Shown: positions 26,718 through 35,644 of the stretch, in pieces | Layout of the letters: the number at the start of each line of letters is the position of its first letter | How positions within the stretch are numbered: position 1 is the stretch's first letter | Assembly: GCA_900109435.1 (NCBI GenBank) | Contig: FNZT01000003.1 | Location: 310,001-374,000, forward strand | Reading direction: 5' to 3' | DNA length: 64,000 bases | Source: Ruminococcus sp. YRD2003 | GTDB lineage: Bacteria; Bacillota; Clostridia; Oscillospirales; Ruminococcaceae | Program-made: the position numbers and the translations under genes | Notes under the pieces: generated by a model | Databases searched by the model: none | The model's input: the letters and a program-made list of their open reading frames with translations, nothing else | What the model was told of the DNA's origin: nothing

Positions 26718-26746
26718 ATTATACACAACCCATCTCGTTTTGTCAA
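26718..26746 (-). promoter_or_regulatory. promoter of the cohesin-like lipoprotein gene
   Basis: Minus strand: consensus -35 TTGACA (26741-26746), 17-bp spacer, consensus -10 TATAAT (26718-26723). Confidence 0.85.
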
Positions 26747-26849
26747 GCAAGCTCGGAAATTCTAATCAATTCTTTGAAATTATGACACCTTTTTATCACA
26801 TTGATTCATAAAATCATCACATAAAATTATTATTATTCATTTTATACTA

Positions 26850-26878
26850 TTGATTTTCCTTCAAAATTATTGTATAAT
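26850..26878 (+). promoter_or_regulatory. promoter of the HD-protein/metY operon
   Basis: -35 TTGATT (26850-26855), 17-bp spacer, -10 TATAAT (26873-26878). Confidence 0.8.
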
Positions 26879-26924
26879 ACTTATAACGGCTTTGCCGAAT
26901 ACAGAAAGACAGGAACAACATAAA

Positions 26925-27434
26925 ATGTTAAAAGCTATTTGCTCGAGAAAAGAACTCTCTGACAGCGCCTACTACGAATGCGTCAGCGATATCATCGACG
27001 CTCCCGAGATAAAGCGCTTGCAGGACATTACTCATCATATCTCTACGACCCGCTATCAGCACTGCGTGAATGTTTCATACTACGGCTTCATCATTTGCAG
27101 AAAGCTCAAGCTCGATGCTCGCTCTGCCGCAAGAGCAGGTCTTATGCACGATATGTTCTACTACGACCGCAAGGAGTTCAACTCCATGCGCGAAAAGGGT
27201 CAGCTTCGCCACAGCGCCAAGCATAGTTTCGTCGCTTCCGAAAATGCCGCTCTAATAACAGAGATATCCGAGAAGGAGCGCGATATGATCGAGAAGCATA
27301 TGTGGCCCATGACCCGTCCCATGCCAAGATTTAAAGAGACCTATATCATCACTTTTGTCGACAAGTACTGCGCAGTTCTCGAATTCTGCGTTCCAAAAGT
27401 GAGGAAATTTGTCTCCAAAAATAAAACTATCTGA
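26925..27434 (+). CDS. HD-domain protein
   Basis: 169-residue single-domain HD-superfamily protein. The metal-binding pattern is visible as TRYQHCVNV (His), AGLMHDMFYYD (His-Asp), RHSAKHSFVASENA and ITFVDKYCAVLE (Asp). It resembles the HDIG-type phosphohydrolases annotated simply as HD proteins in clostridia; the substrate is unknown. The start at 26925 has acaggaac upstream; a longer frame would include the promoter -10. It is 21 bases from metY and shares its promoter, but a link to sulfur metabolism is not evident. Confidence 0.8.
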   Translation: MLKAICSRKELSDSAYYECVSDIIDAPEIKRLQDITHHISTTRYQHCVNVSYYGFIICRKLKLDARSAARAGLMHDMFYYDRKEFNSMREKGQLRHSAKHSFVASENAALITEISEKERDMIEKHMWPMTRPMPRFKETYIITFVDKYCAVLEFCVPKVRKFVSKNKTI

Positions 27435-27455
27435 CACACAGGAGGAATCCCAACA

Positions 27456-28727
27456 ATGAAGATCGAAACAAAATGCCTGCACGCAGGCTATACTCCCAAA
27501 AACACCGAACCAAGAGTAGTACCGATAGTTCAGAGCACTACCTATGTCTACGATTCTACAGATGATGTGGCTGCTGTTTTCGATGACCCCACCAAGAGCC
27601 TCATCTACTCGCGATTTGAGAACCCCACCGTTATGGCTGTCGAGGATAAGATCGCTGCTCTCGAGGGCGGTATCGGCGCGATGTGTACTTCAAGCGGTCA
27701 AGCTGCTTCTCTGCTCTCACTCCTCAATATCCTTAAAGCAGGCGACAGCTTTATCTCCGCTGCTACTATCTACGGCGGTACAATAAACCTCTTCGCTTAT
27801 ACCCTCAAAAAACTCGGTATCGAATGCATCTTCGTAAGCGCCGACGCTTCCGAAGATGAGATACAGGCGGCTTTCAAGGACAATACCAAGGCTGTTTTCG
27901 GCGAGACTCTCGCAAACCCCGCTCTCTCTGTATTCGATATCGAAAAGTTTGCGAAGATAGCTCATAAGAACGGAGTTCCGCTCATCATCGACAATACCTT
28001 CCCCACTCCCATACTTTGCAGACCTTTCGAGTTCGGTGCCGATATCGTTATCCACTCCACTACAAAGTACATGGACGGTCATGCTGTTCAGGGCGGCGGT
28101 GTTATCGTTGATTCAGGCAACTTCGACTGGACTAACGGCAAGTTCCCCGAGTTCACAGAGCCCGACGAAAGCTACCACGGCACTATTTACACCAAGGCTT
28201 ACGGCAAGGCTGCATACATAATCAAGGCAAGAATGCAGCTTATGAGAGATTTCGGCTGCTATCCGTCTGCTCAGTCCGCTTTCTACCTTAACCTCGGTCT
28301 TGAAACTCTTCCGATAAGAATGAAGCAGTACTGCGAGAATGCCAAGGTCGTTTCCGAGTTCCTTGAGGCTAATGAGAATGTTGAGTCCGTAAATTATCCA
28401 GGTCTCAAGAGCAGTAAGTACTATGAGCTCGCTCAGAAATATCTCCCGCTCGGTTGCAGCGGCGTTATCTCCTTTGTTATCAAGGGCGGTCGCAGCCAGG
28501 CTGTGAAGTTCATGGATTCGCTCTCGCTCGCTTCCAACGAAGTTCATGTGGCTGATATCCGCACCTGCGTGCTCCACCCCGCAAGCGCTACTCACCGCCA
28601 GCTCACTGACGAGCAGCTCGTTGCGGCAGGCATAGAGGGCGGTATGATCCGCCTCTCCGTCGGTCTTGAAAACGTTGAGGATATTCTCGATGACCTCAAG
28701 AACGGCTTCAGCGCACTCGGCAAGTAA
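27456..28727 (+). CDS. metY: O-acetylhomoserine sulfhydrylase (MetY)
   Basis: 423-residue PLP enzyme of the Cys/Met metabolism family that makes homocysteine from O-acetyl-L-homoserine and sulfide. Seen: YSRFENPTVMAVEDKIAALEGG, SSGQAA, the PLP-binding Lys204 in HSTTKYMDGH, and DIRTCVLHPASATHRQL near the C-terminus. The length (~420) and the extra loop after the lysine favour MetY over cystathionine gamma-synthase. RBS caggagga. No SAM riboswitch or T-box is visible in front of it. Confidence 0.93.
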   Translation: MKIETKCLHAGYTPKNTEPRVVPIVQSTTYVYDSTDDVAAVFDDPTKSLIYSRFENPTVMAVEDKIAALEGGIGAMCTSSGQAASLLSLLNILKAGDSFISAATIYGGTINLFAYTLKKLGIECIFVSADASEDEIQAAFKDNTKAVFGETLANPALSVFDIEKFAKIAHKNGVPLIIDNTFPTPILCRPFEFGADIVIHSTTKYMDGHAVQGGGVIVDSGNFDWTNGKFPEFTEPDESYHGTIYTKAYGKAAYIIKARMQLMRDFGCYPSAQSAFYLNLGLETLPIRMKQYCENAKVVSEFLEANENVESVNYPGLKSSKYYELAQKYLPLGCSGVISFVIKGGRSQAVKFMDSLSLASNEVHVADIRTCVLHPASATHRQLTDEQLVAAGIEGGMIRLSVGLENVEDILDDLKNGFSALGK

Positions 28728-28737
28728 TATAAACAAA

Positions 28738-28782
28738 ATTCCCCGAAGCAGAAGTTCTCTGCCTCGGGGATCTTTTTATTTT
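28738..28782. terminator. terminator between convergent metY and the DUF1648-like gene
   Basis: Stem ccccga-gcaga / tctgc-tcgggg followed by tctttttattttt on the plus strand. The minus strand also has a T-rich exit, so it is bidirectional. Confidence 0.85.
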
Positions 28783-29717
28783 TGTTCCTTTTCTCTTTTG
28801 CATCTGACTATGAACAGCACGAACGAGATCGTGTATAATGCCGCAAAAAACCCGAGAAATGCAGGTTTTATCCTCAATTCACTGCAAAGCGTCATATTCG
28901 TAAAAAAGAAAAACAGTCCGCTGAACACTTTCAGATCATCGGTAAGCATTATAAGCGGTTTCTTTTTTGCCCTCGTCGCTTTGACGGAGATGATCTCCAG
29001 CACGACGAGCAGCAGCACTATTATAATATGCGGGATGATGAGATAGCGCTTGTCAAGGTATTTGTCAATGTTTGCGAAATATGCAAGACCGTAGTAATCA
29101 GGGTCGTAGTAGAGCTTTTCATCACCCGGAAGCCTCGGAAGCACTTCAATGAGCATCCATATGCCGCCAAAAGTCACCAGCCACGCGATGAGCCTTGACA
29201 ATCTGTGTGCCAGCGCGGCTTGCTCTGTTCCCTTCTTCTTTTCGCGGAACACTATATATGTGACGATCTGTGCCGCTATCCCGACTGCGATGATAAGCAA
29301 AAAAACACTGATCACATTACCGATACTATGCAGCGGAAGCGCTACCTGAAGTGAAACAGAGCGTGTCCAGAATGCAAATATTACCAGACACATCGTATGG
29401 AGAACATCAAGCGTGAATAAAAGCTCGGCACGGAAAATAGCCTCGCCCCTGCCTTTCATTTTAAGACCTATACCTTTATTGGGTATTATGTGAAATGCAA
29501 CTGCAAGCCCGACTGTTATGAGCCCGCCGATAATGTGAGGATAGAAACCGTATACCTTCGACGCGATCACATCGAAATCTCCATTCGCACCAAAATGTAT
29601 CCCGATCTCAGCAGGAAGGCTGCTCCATTTCATAAGGTAGAACAGTACACATCCAAGCCATATCAGTATGTTCGCCGCAAATAATATTCGGTGAAATGTA
29701 AGGACTTTTTTATCCAT
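28776..29717 (-). CDS. polytopic membrane protein, DUF1648-like N-terminus
   Basis: 313-residue protein with about seven to eight hydrophobic helices. Near the N-terminus SSLPAEIGIHFGANGDFD matches the DUF1648/SdpI-type motif (LPxxIPxHFGxxGxxD) usually placed between the first two membrane helices. The rest has no family I can name. Members with this motif include immunity and sensor membrane proteins, but function here is unknown. Start with taaggagtga. Last gene of the long reverse-strand chain headed by mscS. Confidence 0.7.
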   Translation of the reverse strand: MDKKVLTFHRILFAANILIWLGCVLFYLMKWSSLPAEIGIHFGANGDFDVIASKVYGFYPHIIGGLITVGLAVAFHIIPNKGIGLKMKGRGEAIFRAELLFTLDVLHTMCLVIFAFWTRSVSLQVALPLHSIGNVISVFLLIIAVGIAAQIVTYIVFREKKKGTEQAALAHRLSRLIAWLVTFGGIWMLIEVLPRLPGDEKLYYDPDYYGLAYFANIDKYLDKRYLIIPHIIIVLLLVVLEIISVKATRAKKKPLIMLTDDLKVFSGLFFFFTNMTLCSELRIKPAFLGFFAALYTISFVLFIVRCKREKEQK

Positions 29718-29732
29718 AGATCACTCCTTATT

Positions 29733-30785
29733 TCACAGCGACAGATACTCACGAACACGAAGAATATGCTCAATTTCGGCGATAAGACGTTTATTCCTGT
29801 CGCGTCTGAGAACAGCCGCTCCGAAATAGCCGCTTCCAAGACCTGTAACCTGCGCAAAGCTGCGGATATGTATACCACGCTTGGCAAGCAGCTCGTCAAG
29901 TGGCAGCTCACAGCGGAAAAGCAGGAAATTTGCCTGCGACGGGTACACCATTATCCCTATCCGAGTAAGCTCCTCCGACAGATACTTGCGCTCGTCTGTT
30001 AGAATACGTGCTGCACGTTTGAGATAGACTTCGTCGTCAAGAGCTGCTGCTCCTGCAAGCTGTGCAGGCGTCGGAATATTCAGCGCGGGTCCTGCCGATG
30101 ATACTATCTCTGCTATCTTAGCGGCTGCAAATACTCCGTATGCAAGACCTAATCCTGCCATACCGAATGAATCCGATATCGACCTCAGCACGATTATATG
30201 CGGTCCCGAACAGTGCTTTGCACTGAACCTTTCGCTGCCGCGGATAAGCTGCAAATAGCGCTCGTCGCATATGAGGATAGTATTGTTCTCGCGGCACCGC
30301 TCGGCTATCCTGCCAAGTGTATACGGTGTTATGAGCTCTCCCGTCGGGTAGTTGGGGCTGCAAACGATGACCATATCGGTTTCACGGTCGATACAGTCAG
30401 CAAATTCTGTAGTCAGGGCAAAGCTGTTCTCCTGCGGGAGACGATACTCCGCAATATCACAGCCGTTTTCAAGCAGGATGCGCTTGTACTCGCTGTCCGT
30501 CGGTGCGCATATCAGTGCCTTTTTCGGTCTTAGTCCGACTACAGTTCTGAACACGAGCTCGGCTGTCGAATTGCCGCAGACTATATTCTCGGGCTGTGTT
30601 CCCTCGAATACGGCTATCCTACTTCGCAGAGCCGCTGCGTGCGGGTCGGGAGCTGCTGTGAATATGCTTCTGTCAGCAAGTACACGCTCCGAGGTTTCGG
30701 GCATACCGAGCGGGCAGGCATATGACGTGTGGTCGTACTTGATAACGCGTTTGCTTCTTGTCTCCTGCTGAGTTGGAAAGCTCAT
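29733..30785 (-). CDS. class I/II aminotransferase-fold protein lacking the PLP lysine
   Basis: 350-residue protein aligned with HisC/CobD-type aminotransferases. Conserved fold markers: GNSTAELV, CSPNYPTGELI (Asn145) and ILICDERYLQL (Asp174, Tyr177). At the normally invariant PLP site, SxSKxFGLAGLRLGY, this protein reads RSISDSFGMAGLGLAYG. The Schiff-base lysine is Asp205 and the phosphate-binding arginine is Gly213. The C-terminal carboxylate-binding Arg segment also looks altered (YFGAAVLRRDRN). It can hardly be a normal transaminase, so a binding or regulatory role, or an atypical chemistry, must be considered. The reading frame is intact. It lies 10 bases after rsmA in a tight operon. 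Confidence 0.8.
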   Translation of the reverse strand: MSFPTQQETRSKRVIKYDHTSYACPLGMPETSERVLADRSIFTAAPDPHAAALRSRIAVFEGTQPENIVCGNSTAELVFRTVVGLRPKKALICAPTDSEYKRILLENGCDIAEYRLPQENSFALTTEFADCIDRETDMVIVCSPNYPTGELITPYTLGRIAERCRENNTILICDERYLQLIRGSERFSAKHCSGPHIIVLRSISDSFGMAGLGLAYGVFAAAKIAEIVSSAGPALNIPTPAQLAGAAALDDEVYLKRAARILTDERKYLSEELTRIGIMVYPSQANFLLFRCELPLDELLAKRGIHIRSFAQVTGLGSGYFGAAVLRRDRNKRLIAEIEHILRVREYLSL

Positions 30786-30795
30786 TTTTTACACC

Positions 30796-31656
30796 TCATT
30801 TCATCAGCTTCATAAGTCCGACGGAAAGTTCCGTCAACTGCTCCATGTCAAGCGCTTCTATTCGCGAGGTTTCAGGCAGTCCGAGAGACCGCAGCACCGA
30901 ATAGACCTGCTCCTTGTCCGCTCCGAGCATGGAGGAAAGTGAATTCGCTATTGTCTTGCGTCTCTGTGAGAAACCTGCCTTGACGACCTTGAAGAAAAAG
31001 TCTTCCTCCTCGCCGCTGAGCCGCGGCTCTTTTCCTATATCTATGCGAATGACCGCAGAATCTACATTCGGCGAGGGCATAAAGCTCCCGCGGGATACAT
31101 CAAACAGCTTCCGTACCGTTCCGTAGTAGTTGACGCCGACTGTTATGGCTCCCGATTCGCGTGAGCCTACCTTTGCACAGAGACGCTGAGCTGCTTCCTT
31201 CTGTACCATTACCGTTATCGACTCGATAGGCAGCTTGCTTTCAAGCAGAAGCATTATCACGGGCGATGTTATGTAGTACGGGAGATTCGCGCACACTGCC
31301 GTATGAAGTCCCGCAAAATCACGCTCGATGATGCCTCGCAGGTCTGCTTTCATGACGTCTTCATTGTATATTTTGATGTTGTCGAACTCTGCAAGCGTTT
31401 CCCCGAGTACGGGCATCAGACGCGTGTCTATCTCGACTGCCGAGACCTTGTCCGCACGCAGAGCAAGCTCCTTCGTGAGGACTCCGATACCTGTTCCAAT
31501 CTCAAGTACGCCCCAGCCTGCCTGTGCATTGCCCTCTTCGGCTATCTGCGGGCAGACTGTAGGATTAACAAGAAAGTTCTGCCCAAGTCCTTTTGAGAAG
31601 CTGAATCCGTGGCGGGAGAGTATCTCCCTGACCGTTCCTATATTAGTCAGCTCCAT
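30796..31656 (-). CDS. rsmA: 16S rRNA dimethyladenosine transferase RsmA (KsgA)
   Basis: 286-residue SAM-dependent enzyme that dimethylates two adjacent adenosines near the 3' end of 16S rRNA during 30S maturation. Motifs: GQNFLVNPTVC at the N-terminus, the SAM-binding VLEIGTGIGVLTKEL, the acidic VEIDTRL, and the adenosine-binding NLPYYITSPV. Length is typical. The ATG overlaps the stop of the upstream 91-aa gene (TAATG), so translation is coupled. Confidence 0.96.
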   Translation of the reverse strand: MELTNIGTVREILSRHGFSFSKGLGQNFLVNPTVCPQIAEEGNAQAGWGVLEIGTGIGVLTKELALRADKVSAVEIDTRLMPVLGETLAEFDNIKIYNEDVMKADLRGIIERDFAGLHTAVCANLPYYITSPVIMLLLESKLPIESITVMVQKEAAQRLCAKVGSRESGAITVGVNYYGTVRKLFDVSRGSFMPSPNVDSAVIRIDIGKEPRLSGEEEDFFFKVVKAGFSQRRKTIANSLSSMLGADKEQVYSVLRSLGLPETSRIEALDMEQLTELSVGLMKLMK

Positions 31657-31931
31657 TATTCGTCCTCTCCGACGCCGTGACGCTGCTTTTCCGAGAATTC
31701 CTTCTGCTTTGCGTCATTGAGCTTGTCCATATCGTTGACAAGATAATCAGCCGAACGGTAGGCGTGCTGAAAATCAGTGTCTTTGAAGTATGTTCTGATG
31801 TCGACGAACTCGCCGTCGATGAGCAGGTCAAGCTGACGGAGCTGCCTGCCCGGGTATTTTTTGCCTACGTAAGCGATGTACTCGTCTATCTCCTGCGGGC
31901 TCATCTCGCCGCCAATTACATTGACTTTCAT
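31656..31931 (-). CDS. conserved small protein of unknown function (91 aa)
   Basis: Small, charged, soluble protein with no signal or membrane segment. The N-terminus MKVNVIGGEMSPQEIDEYI is followed by a mixed alpha/beta-looking middle (LDLLIDGEFVDIRTYF) and a Lys/Glu-rich tail. I do not recognise the family. Its ATG has gccucc-type SD (ggaggc) upstream and overlaps the flavoprotein stop (TAATG), and its own stop overlaps the rsmA ATG. It is thus locked in translational coupling on both sides, which argues it is a real gene. Confidence 0.75.
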   Translation of the reverse strand: MKVNVIGGEMSPQEIDEYIAYVGKKYPGRQLRQLDLLIDGEFVDIRTYFKDTDFQHAYRSADYLVNDMDKLNDAKQKEFSEKQRHGVGEDE

Positions 31932-33523
31932 TATATGCCTCCATTCATTTTTCCGATCACTGCTTCCGCACACTTCATGCCGTCTACCGCTGCGGAAACT
32001 ATGCCTCCTGCGTAACCTGCTCCCTCGCCGCACGGATACAGCCCCCTGACAGACAAGGATTGCAGGTCGTCTCCCCTGTTTATCCGCACGGGAGAACTGC
32101 TGCGGCTCTCGATACCCGTGAGGACTGCCTCGCGGTCGTCGAAGCCCTTTATTTTTCTGCCCATTTCAGTTATCCCGAGCCGCAGCGACTCACAGACAAA
32201 CTCAGGCAGATATTCGTCGGGAAGTGCCTTCTTTACGGCGGGAATATACGACGGCGCTACCCGTCCGAAGCCCTCGCCGAGCTTCTTATCCATAAGCTCC
32301 CCGACTGTGCAAACGGGGGCGCTGTAGCTGCCTCCTCCTGCTGTATATGCTCTTTCCTCAAGCTTTCGCTGGAAGTGCATACCCGCGAGAGGATGGTCGC
32401 TTCCGTAGTCCTCGCTGCCGACGTTTACAAGAAGAGCACTGTTGGAATTGACCGCGTCACGTGCAAAACAGCTCATCCCGTTGACTGCAAGCCTCCCCTC
32501 CTCGGAAGAGGCTGCGACTACTTCCCCTCCCGGACACATACAGAATGTGTACAGGGCGCGTCCGTTCCCGAGGTGGACAACAAGCTTGTAATCGGCGGCT
32601 TTGAGAGCCGCGTGCCCTGCATAATCGCCGTACATAGCCTTGTCGATATCTGTGCGGAGGTGCTCGATACGGACTCCGACTGCGAAGTTTTTCTGCGAAA
32701 GGTCAACTCCCCTGTCGTACAGAAGCTCGAACACATCCCGCGCACTATGACCTGTGGCGAGGATAAGGCTGTCCGTATCTATTCTGTGCTCGCCTTCAGT
32801 GTCGGTGTATACAGCTGCGGTAATATGTCCGTTTTTCGTCTCATAGCCGCAGAATCTCGCTCCGAAGCGTACCTCTCCGCCAAGCTCGGTTACTCGAATG
32901 CGGAGCTGCTTGACCGTTTCACGCAGCCTGTCTGTGCCTATGTGCGGCTTTGCCATATACAGAATCTCGTCGGGTGCGCCAAACTCTACAAGTTTTTCAA
33001 GCACATAGCGGATGCGCTTGTCCTTGATGCCCGTTGTGAGCTTGCCGTCGGAGAATGTCCCCGCACCGCCTTCGCCGAACTGGATATTGCACTCGGTGTC
33101 GAGCTTTCCCGTCGAGCGAAAAGCTGCAACAACCTTTACACGCGAATCTACGTCGTATCCGCGCTCAAGCACTATCGGCCGCGCTCCCGCTTTCGCGAGC
33201 ACAAGCGCCGCAAACATTCCCGCGGGTCCAAATCCGACTATGACAGGTCTGCTGTCTGCTTTTACGCGCGGGACATCGTATGTGTATTTCTCGACCGAAA
33301 CGGCATTTTTCAGCCGCTTCAGCAGCTTCGGCTCGTTTTTCGCCGCTATATCAAGCGAGATATTGAAGTGTACATCGTTCTTTTTTCTTGCGTCGACCGA
33401 CTTCTTCGACAGTTTCACCGAGCGTAGACTGCTCTCGGGGATTCCGAGCTCATCTGTACAGTATCGCTCAAGCTGCGAAAAATCAAAGTCGAGCGGAACT
33501 CTGATATTACCGACCCTTACCAT
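31931..33523 (-). CDS. FAD-dependent oxidoreductase (COG2509 type)
   Basis: 530-residue flavoprotein. An N-terminal ~90-residue alpha/beta region (KKSVDARKKNDVHFNI) precedes the FAD-binding Rossmann motif VIVGFGPAGMFAALVLAKAG. Then come the FGEGGAGTFSDGKL loop, the ATGHSARDVF segment and the C-terminal FAD motif GLYPCGEGAGYAGG. The family is widespread in Firmicutes and usually annotated only as FAD-dependent dehydrogenase; its substrate is not known. Its first 17 bases overlap the end of the upstream flavoprotein gene. Confidence 0.88.
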   Translation of the reverse strand: MVRVGNIRVPLDFDFSQLERYCTDELGIPESSLRSVKLSKKSVDARKKNDVHFNISLDIAAKNEPKLLKRLKNAVSVEKYTYDVPRVKADSRPVIVGFGPAGMFAALVLAKAGARPIVLERGYDVDSRVKVVAAFRSTGKLDTECNIQFGEGGAGTFSDGKLTTGIKDKRIRYVLEKLVEFGAPDEILYMAKPHIGTDRLRETVKQLRIRVTELGGEVRFGARFCGYETKNGHITAAVYTDTEGEHRIDTDSLILATGHSARDVFELLYDRGVDLSQKNFAVGVRIEHLRTDIDKAMYGDYAGHAALKAADYKLVVHLGNGRALYTFCMCPGGEVVAASSEEGRLAVNGMSCFARDAVNSNSALLVNVGSEDYGSDHPLAGMHFQRKLEERAYTAGGGSYSAPVCTVGELMDKKLGEGFGRVAPSYIPAVKKALPDEYLPEFVCESLRLGITEMGRKIKGFDDREAVLTGIESRSSSPVRINRGDDLQSLSVRGLYPCGEGAGYAGGIVSAAVDGMKCAEAVIGKMNGGI

Positions 33524-34760
33524 TTTTTCCGCCTTTCAGCGACAGAGCCGCTTTTTTTCCTGCCCATGTGCCCGACGACCAAGCCCATTGCAGATTATAA
33601 CCGCCACAGTCTCCCGCAACGTCAAGTATCTCGCCGCAGAAATACATTCCGCTGTACCTGACCGATTCAAGCGCTTCGGTGACCTGATCTGCTGAGATCC
33701 CGCCCATAGTTGACTGCGCATTCTGCCACGGCGAACAGCCCGTGACTTCAAGCTCCAGTGATTTTATGCCTTTGCACAAGTGCTCTATGTCCTTGTCGTT
33801 TATGCTTTCTATAGGCTCGGAAGGTGATTTTTCAAGCACGTTCCTGATAAGCCATACTGTAAGATTCTTCACGAAAAATCCGCTCAGCAGCTCCTCTGCC
33901 GTAAAGCCGCGGCGGTCGTCACGGAGCCTGCGAAAATATGCACTCAGCTCTGCTGAGGTCATATCAGGAGCAAGGTCGGCACGGAGCGTTAGCCTGCCCT
34001 CGTACTGCTGAAACAGGTAGGCGAGATTGAACACGCATATACCCGATACGTTGTTCTCGTTGAACTGTATCTCCCCTTTTTCGCGGCGGAGCTCACGTCC
34101 GCCAGAAAATGCTGCTATCTCGCCCTTTATCCGCACTCCCTTTAATCCTTTGAGCCTTTCGGGACTGACTCTCAGCGGGGCGACCGCGGGACATATCTTC
34201 TCGGTCTTTATCCCCATTTCCCTCAGTATACGCAGCATTCCTCCGTCTGTGCCAAATGAGGGGGCAGCATAGCCTCCCGCGGCAATTATGACCTTGCGGC
34301 AGATTATCTCACCGCCGCTGTATATAAGCGTGAAACCGCCGTTCGACGGCTTTATCTCCGTTATCTCGCATTCGCACAGCTCGTCGGCTCCGAGAGCCAA
34401 AAGTTTCAGTCGAAGTGCATTCAGAACTGTCGTGGAGCTGTTGCTGCGCGGATATACTCCGCCTTCGCGTCCTTCACTTCCCGTAACACAGGCAACTCCA
34501 AGTTTTTCGGTGAAGAGCTCGTGCCAGTCGGGTGTCCTGCCGATGATGCTCATAGCGTCGATACTTCCGTGGAAGTTTCGCTTTCCGAGAGACATATTGC
34601 TGAGATTGCACTTGCCGTTACCCGTGGCGATAAGCTTCTTGCCTGTGCGGGGAAGCTTTTCCGCGATGAGCACTCTCGCATTCGCTGCGGTCTCCTTCGC
34701 TGCCATTGCTGCCGCTAAGCCAGATGCTCCGCCGCCGATGACTACGATATCTGCTTTCAT
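33507..34760 (-). CDS. BaiN/HI0933-type FAD-dependent oxidoreductase
   Basis: 417-residue NAD(P)/FAD-dependent oxidoreductase. FAD motif IVVIGGGASGLAAAMAAKE, then the family hallmark KLIATGNGKCNLSNM, and near the C-terminus GGISADQVTEAL and FCGEILDVAGDCGGYNLQWAWSSG-type motifs. HI0933-like proteins include BaiN, which reduces bile-acid double bonds, but most members have unknown substrates. ATG at 34760 preceded by aaaggagggg. The start overlaps the metallophosphoesterase stop as TGATG. It is adjacent to a second flavoprotein, so the two may share a redox task. Confidence 0.88.
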   Translation of the reverse strand: MKADIVVIGGGASGLAAAMAAKETAANARVLIAEKLPRTGKKLIATGNGKCNLSNMSLGKRNFHGSIDAMSIIGRTPDWHELFTEKLGVACVTGSEGREGGVYPRSNSSTTVLNALRLKLLALGADELCECEITEIKPSNGGFTLIYSGGEIICRKVIIAAGGYAAPSFGTDGGMLRILREMGIKTEKICPAVAPLRVSPERLKGLKGVRIKGEIAAFSGGRELRREKGEIQFNENNVSGICVFNLAYLFQQYEGRLTLRADLAPDMTSAELSAYFRRLRDDRRGFTAEELLSGFFVKNLTVWLIRNVLEKSPSEPIESINDKDIEHLCKGIKSLELEVTGCSPWQNAQSTMGGISADQVTEALESVRYSGMYFCGEILDVAGDCGGYNLQWAWSSGTWAGKKAALSLKGGKNGKGR

Positions 34761-35629
34761 CACTTCCCCTCCTTTTCGGGAAGAATGTCGAGTACGACGA
34801 CCTCGGGACGGTTATTGAACCGCACAGGGTACGGCGAATCACCGAGTCCCGATGTTATGAACATCGCACCGCCCGGGTATTGAAACCAGCCCTTGTCAAA
34901 AACTGTATTCTCGGTCGTAAGCTTCGGGAACCATTGGTCCTTGTTGTAGGGGTCAACAAGCGGACCAAGTCCGAATGGCAGCTGAAACATTCCTCCGTGT
35001 GTATCTGCACATATGGTCAGGTCTGTACCGAAATCCGCGAACTTCGGATAATTCTGGATATGCGCAAGGAGTATGCTCAGACAATCAGCGTTTGCCGAAA
35101 ATTCATTGCGGAGGTTGAAGGTGTCCGAATAATAGGCGTTGTCTATGCCGATGATCTGGACTTTATTCCCCTTTACTTCGACTACTTCGTCTCTGTAATT
35201 CATGACGTTTACTCCGCCTGCCTCAAGTTTGTCGATATAATACTTTTCTGTGTCGTGCTCGCCGCTGACGAAATATGTGGGGTAGCCCTCGGCGGCGATA
35301 TCGGTCACTGCCTTTGCTGCTATATCAATGACGTCCTGTGTACTGCCTGTTGTGTACATATCTCCGAGCACAAAGACCATGTCGGGGTCTGCTCCGCTTA
35401 TCTTTTCAAGTACCTTATCGCCGCTGATGCCGCCCTCGTGTACGTGAAGGTCACTTATCACTGCGATTCGGAAACGTGTGCTGACTTTATCTGTAACATA
35501 GGCGTTTTTGTTTATCCTGATCGTGTAGTTATTGAACCACCATATTACTACGAGTCCCGCAAATATGTAGCAGAGATTCCACCAGCGGAAACGCAGCTTT
35601 TTCTTTTGTTCTTTCTTTTTCTCTTCCAT
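34760..35629 (-). CDS. membrane-anchored metallophosphoesterase with altered metal motifs
   Basis: 289-residue calcineurin-like phosphoesterase with one N-terminal membrane helix (~16-33), probably facing outward like YkuE. Ligands visible: Asp60 and His62 (SDLHVHEGG), Asp90 (LGDMY) and His190 (LLAHIQNYP). Two sites differ from the family: GNHD/E reads GEHD (Glu124) and GHTHGG reads ADTHGG (Asp209 instead of His). Catalysis may use another metal or substrate; the fold clearly remains. Lies 15 bases after mscS and overlaps the next gene. Confidence 0.82.
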   Translation of the reverse strand: MEEKKKEQKKKLRFRWWNLCYIFAGLVVIWWFNNYTIRINKNAYVTDKVSTRFRIAVISDLHVHEGGISGDKVLEKISGADPDMVFVLGDMYTTGSTQDVIDIAAKAVTDIAAEGYPTYFVSGEHDTEKYYIDKLEAGGVNVMNYRDEVVEVKGNKVQIIGIDNAYYSDTFNLRNEFSANADCLSILLAHIQNYPKFADFGTDLTICADTHGGMFQLPFGLGPLVDPYNKDQWFPKLTTENTVFDKGWFQYPGGAMFITSGLGDSPYPVRFNNRPEVVVLDILPEKEGK

Positions 35630-35644
35630 ATTGTCTCCGTCTTT

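Noticed and set aside
32060..33427. Long open frame (455 codons) opposite the COG2509-type flavoprotein gene
   Set aside because: No RBS, no family similarity, cysteine/tyrosine-rich composition typical of a reverse-strand shadow; the minus-strand gene is clearly real.
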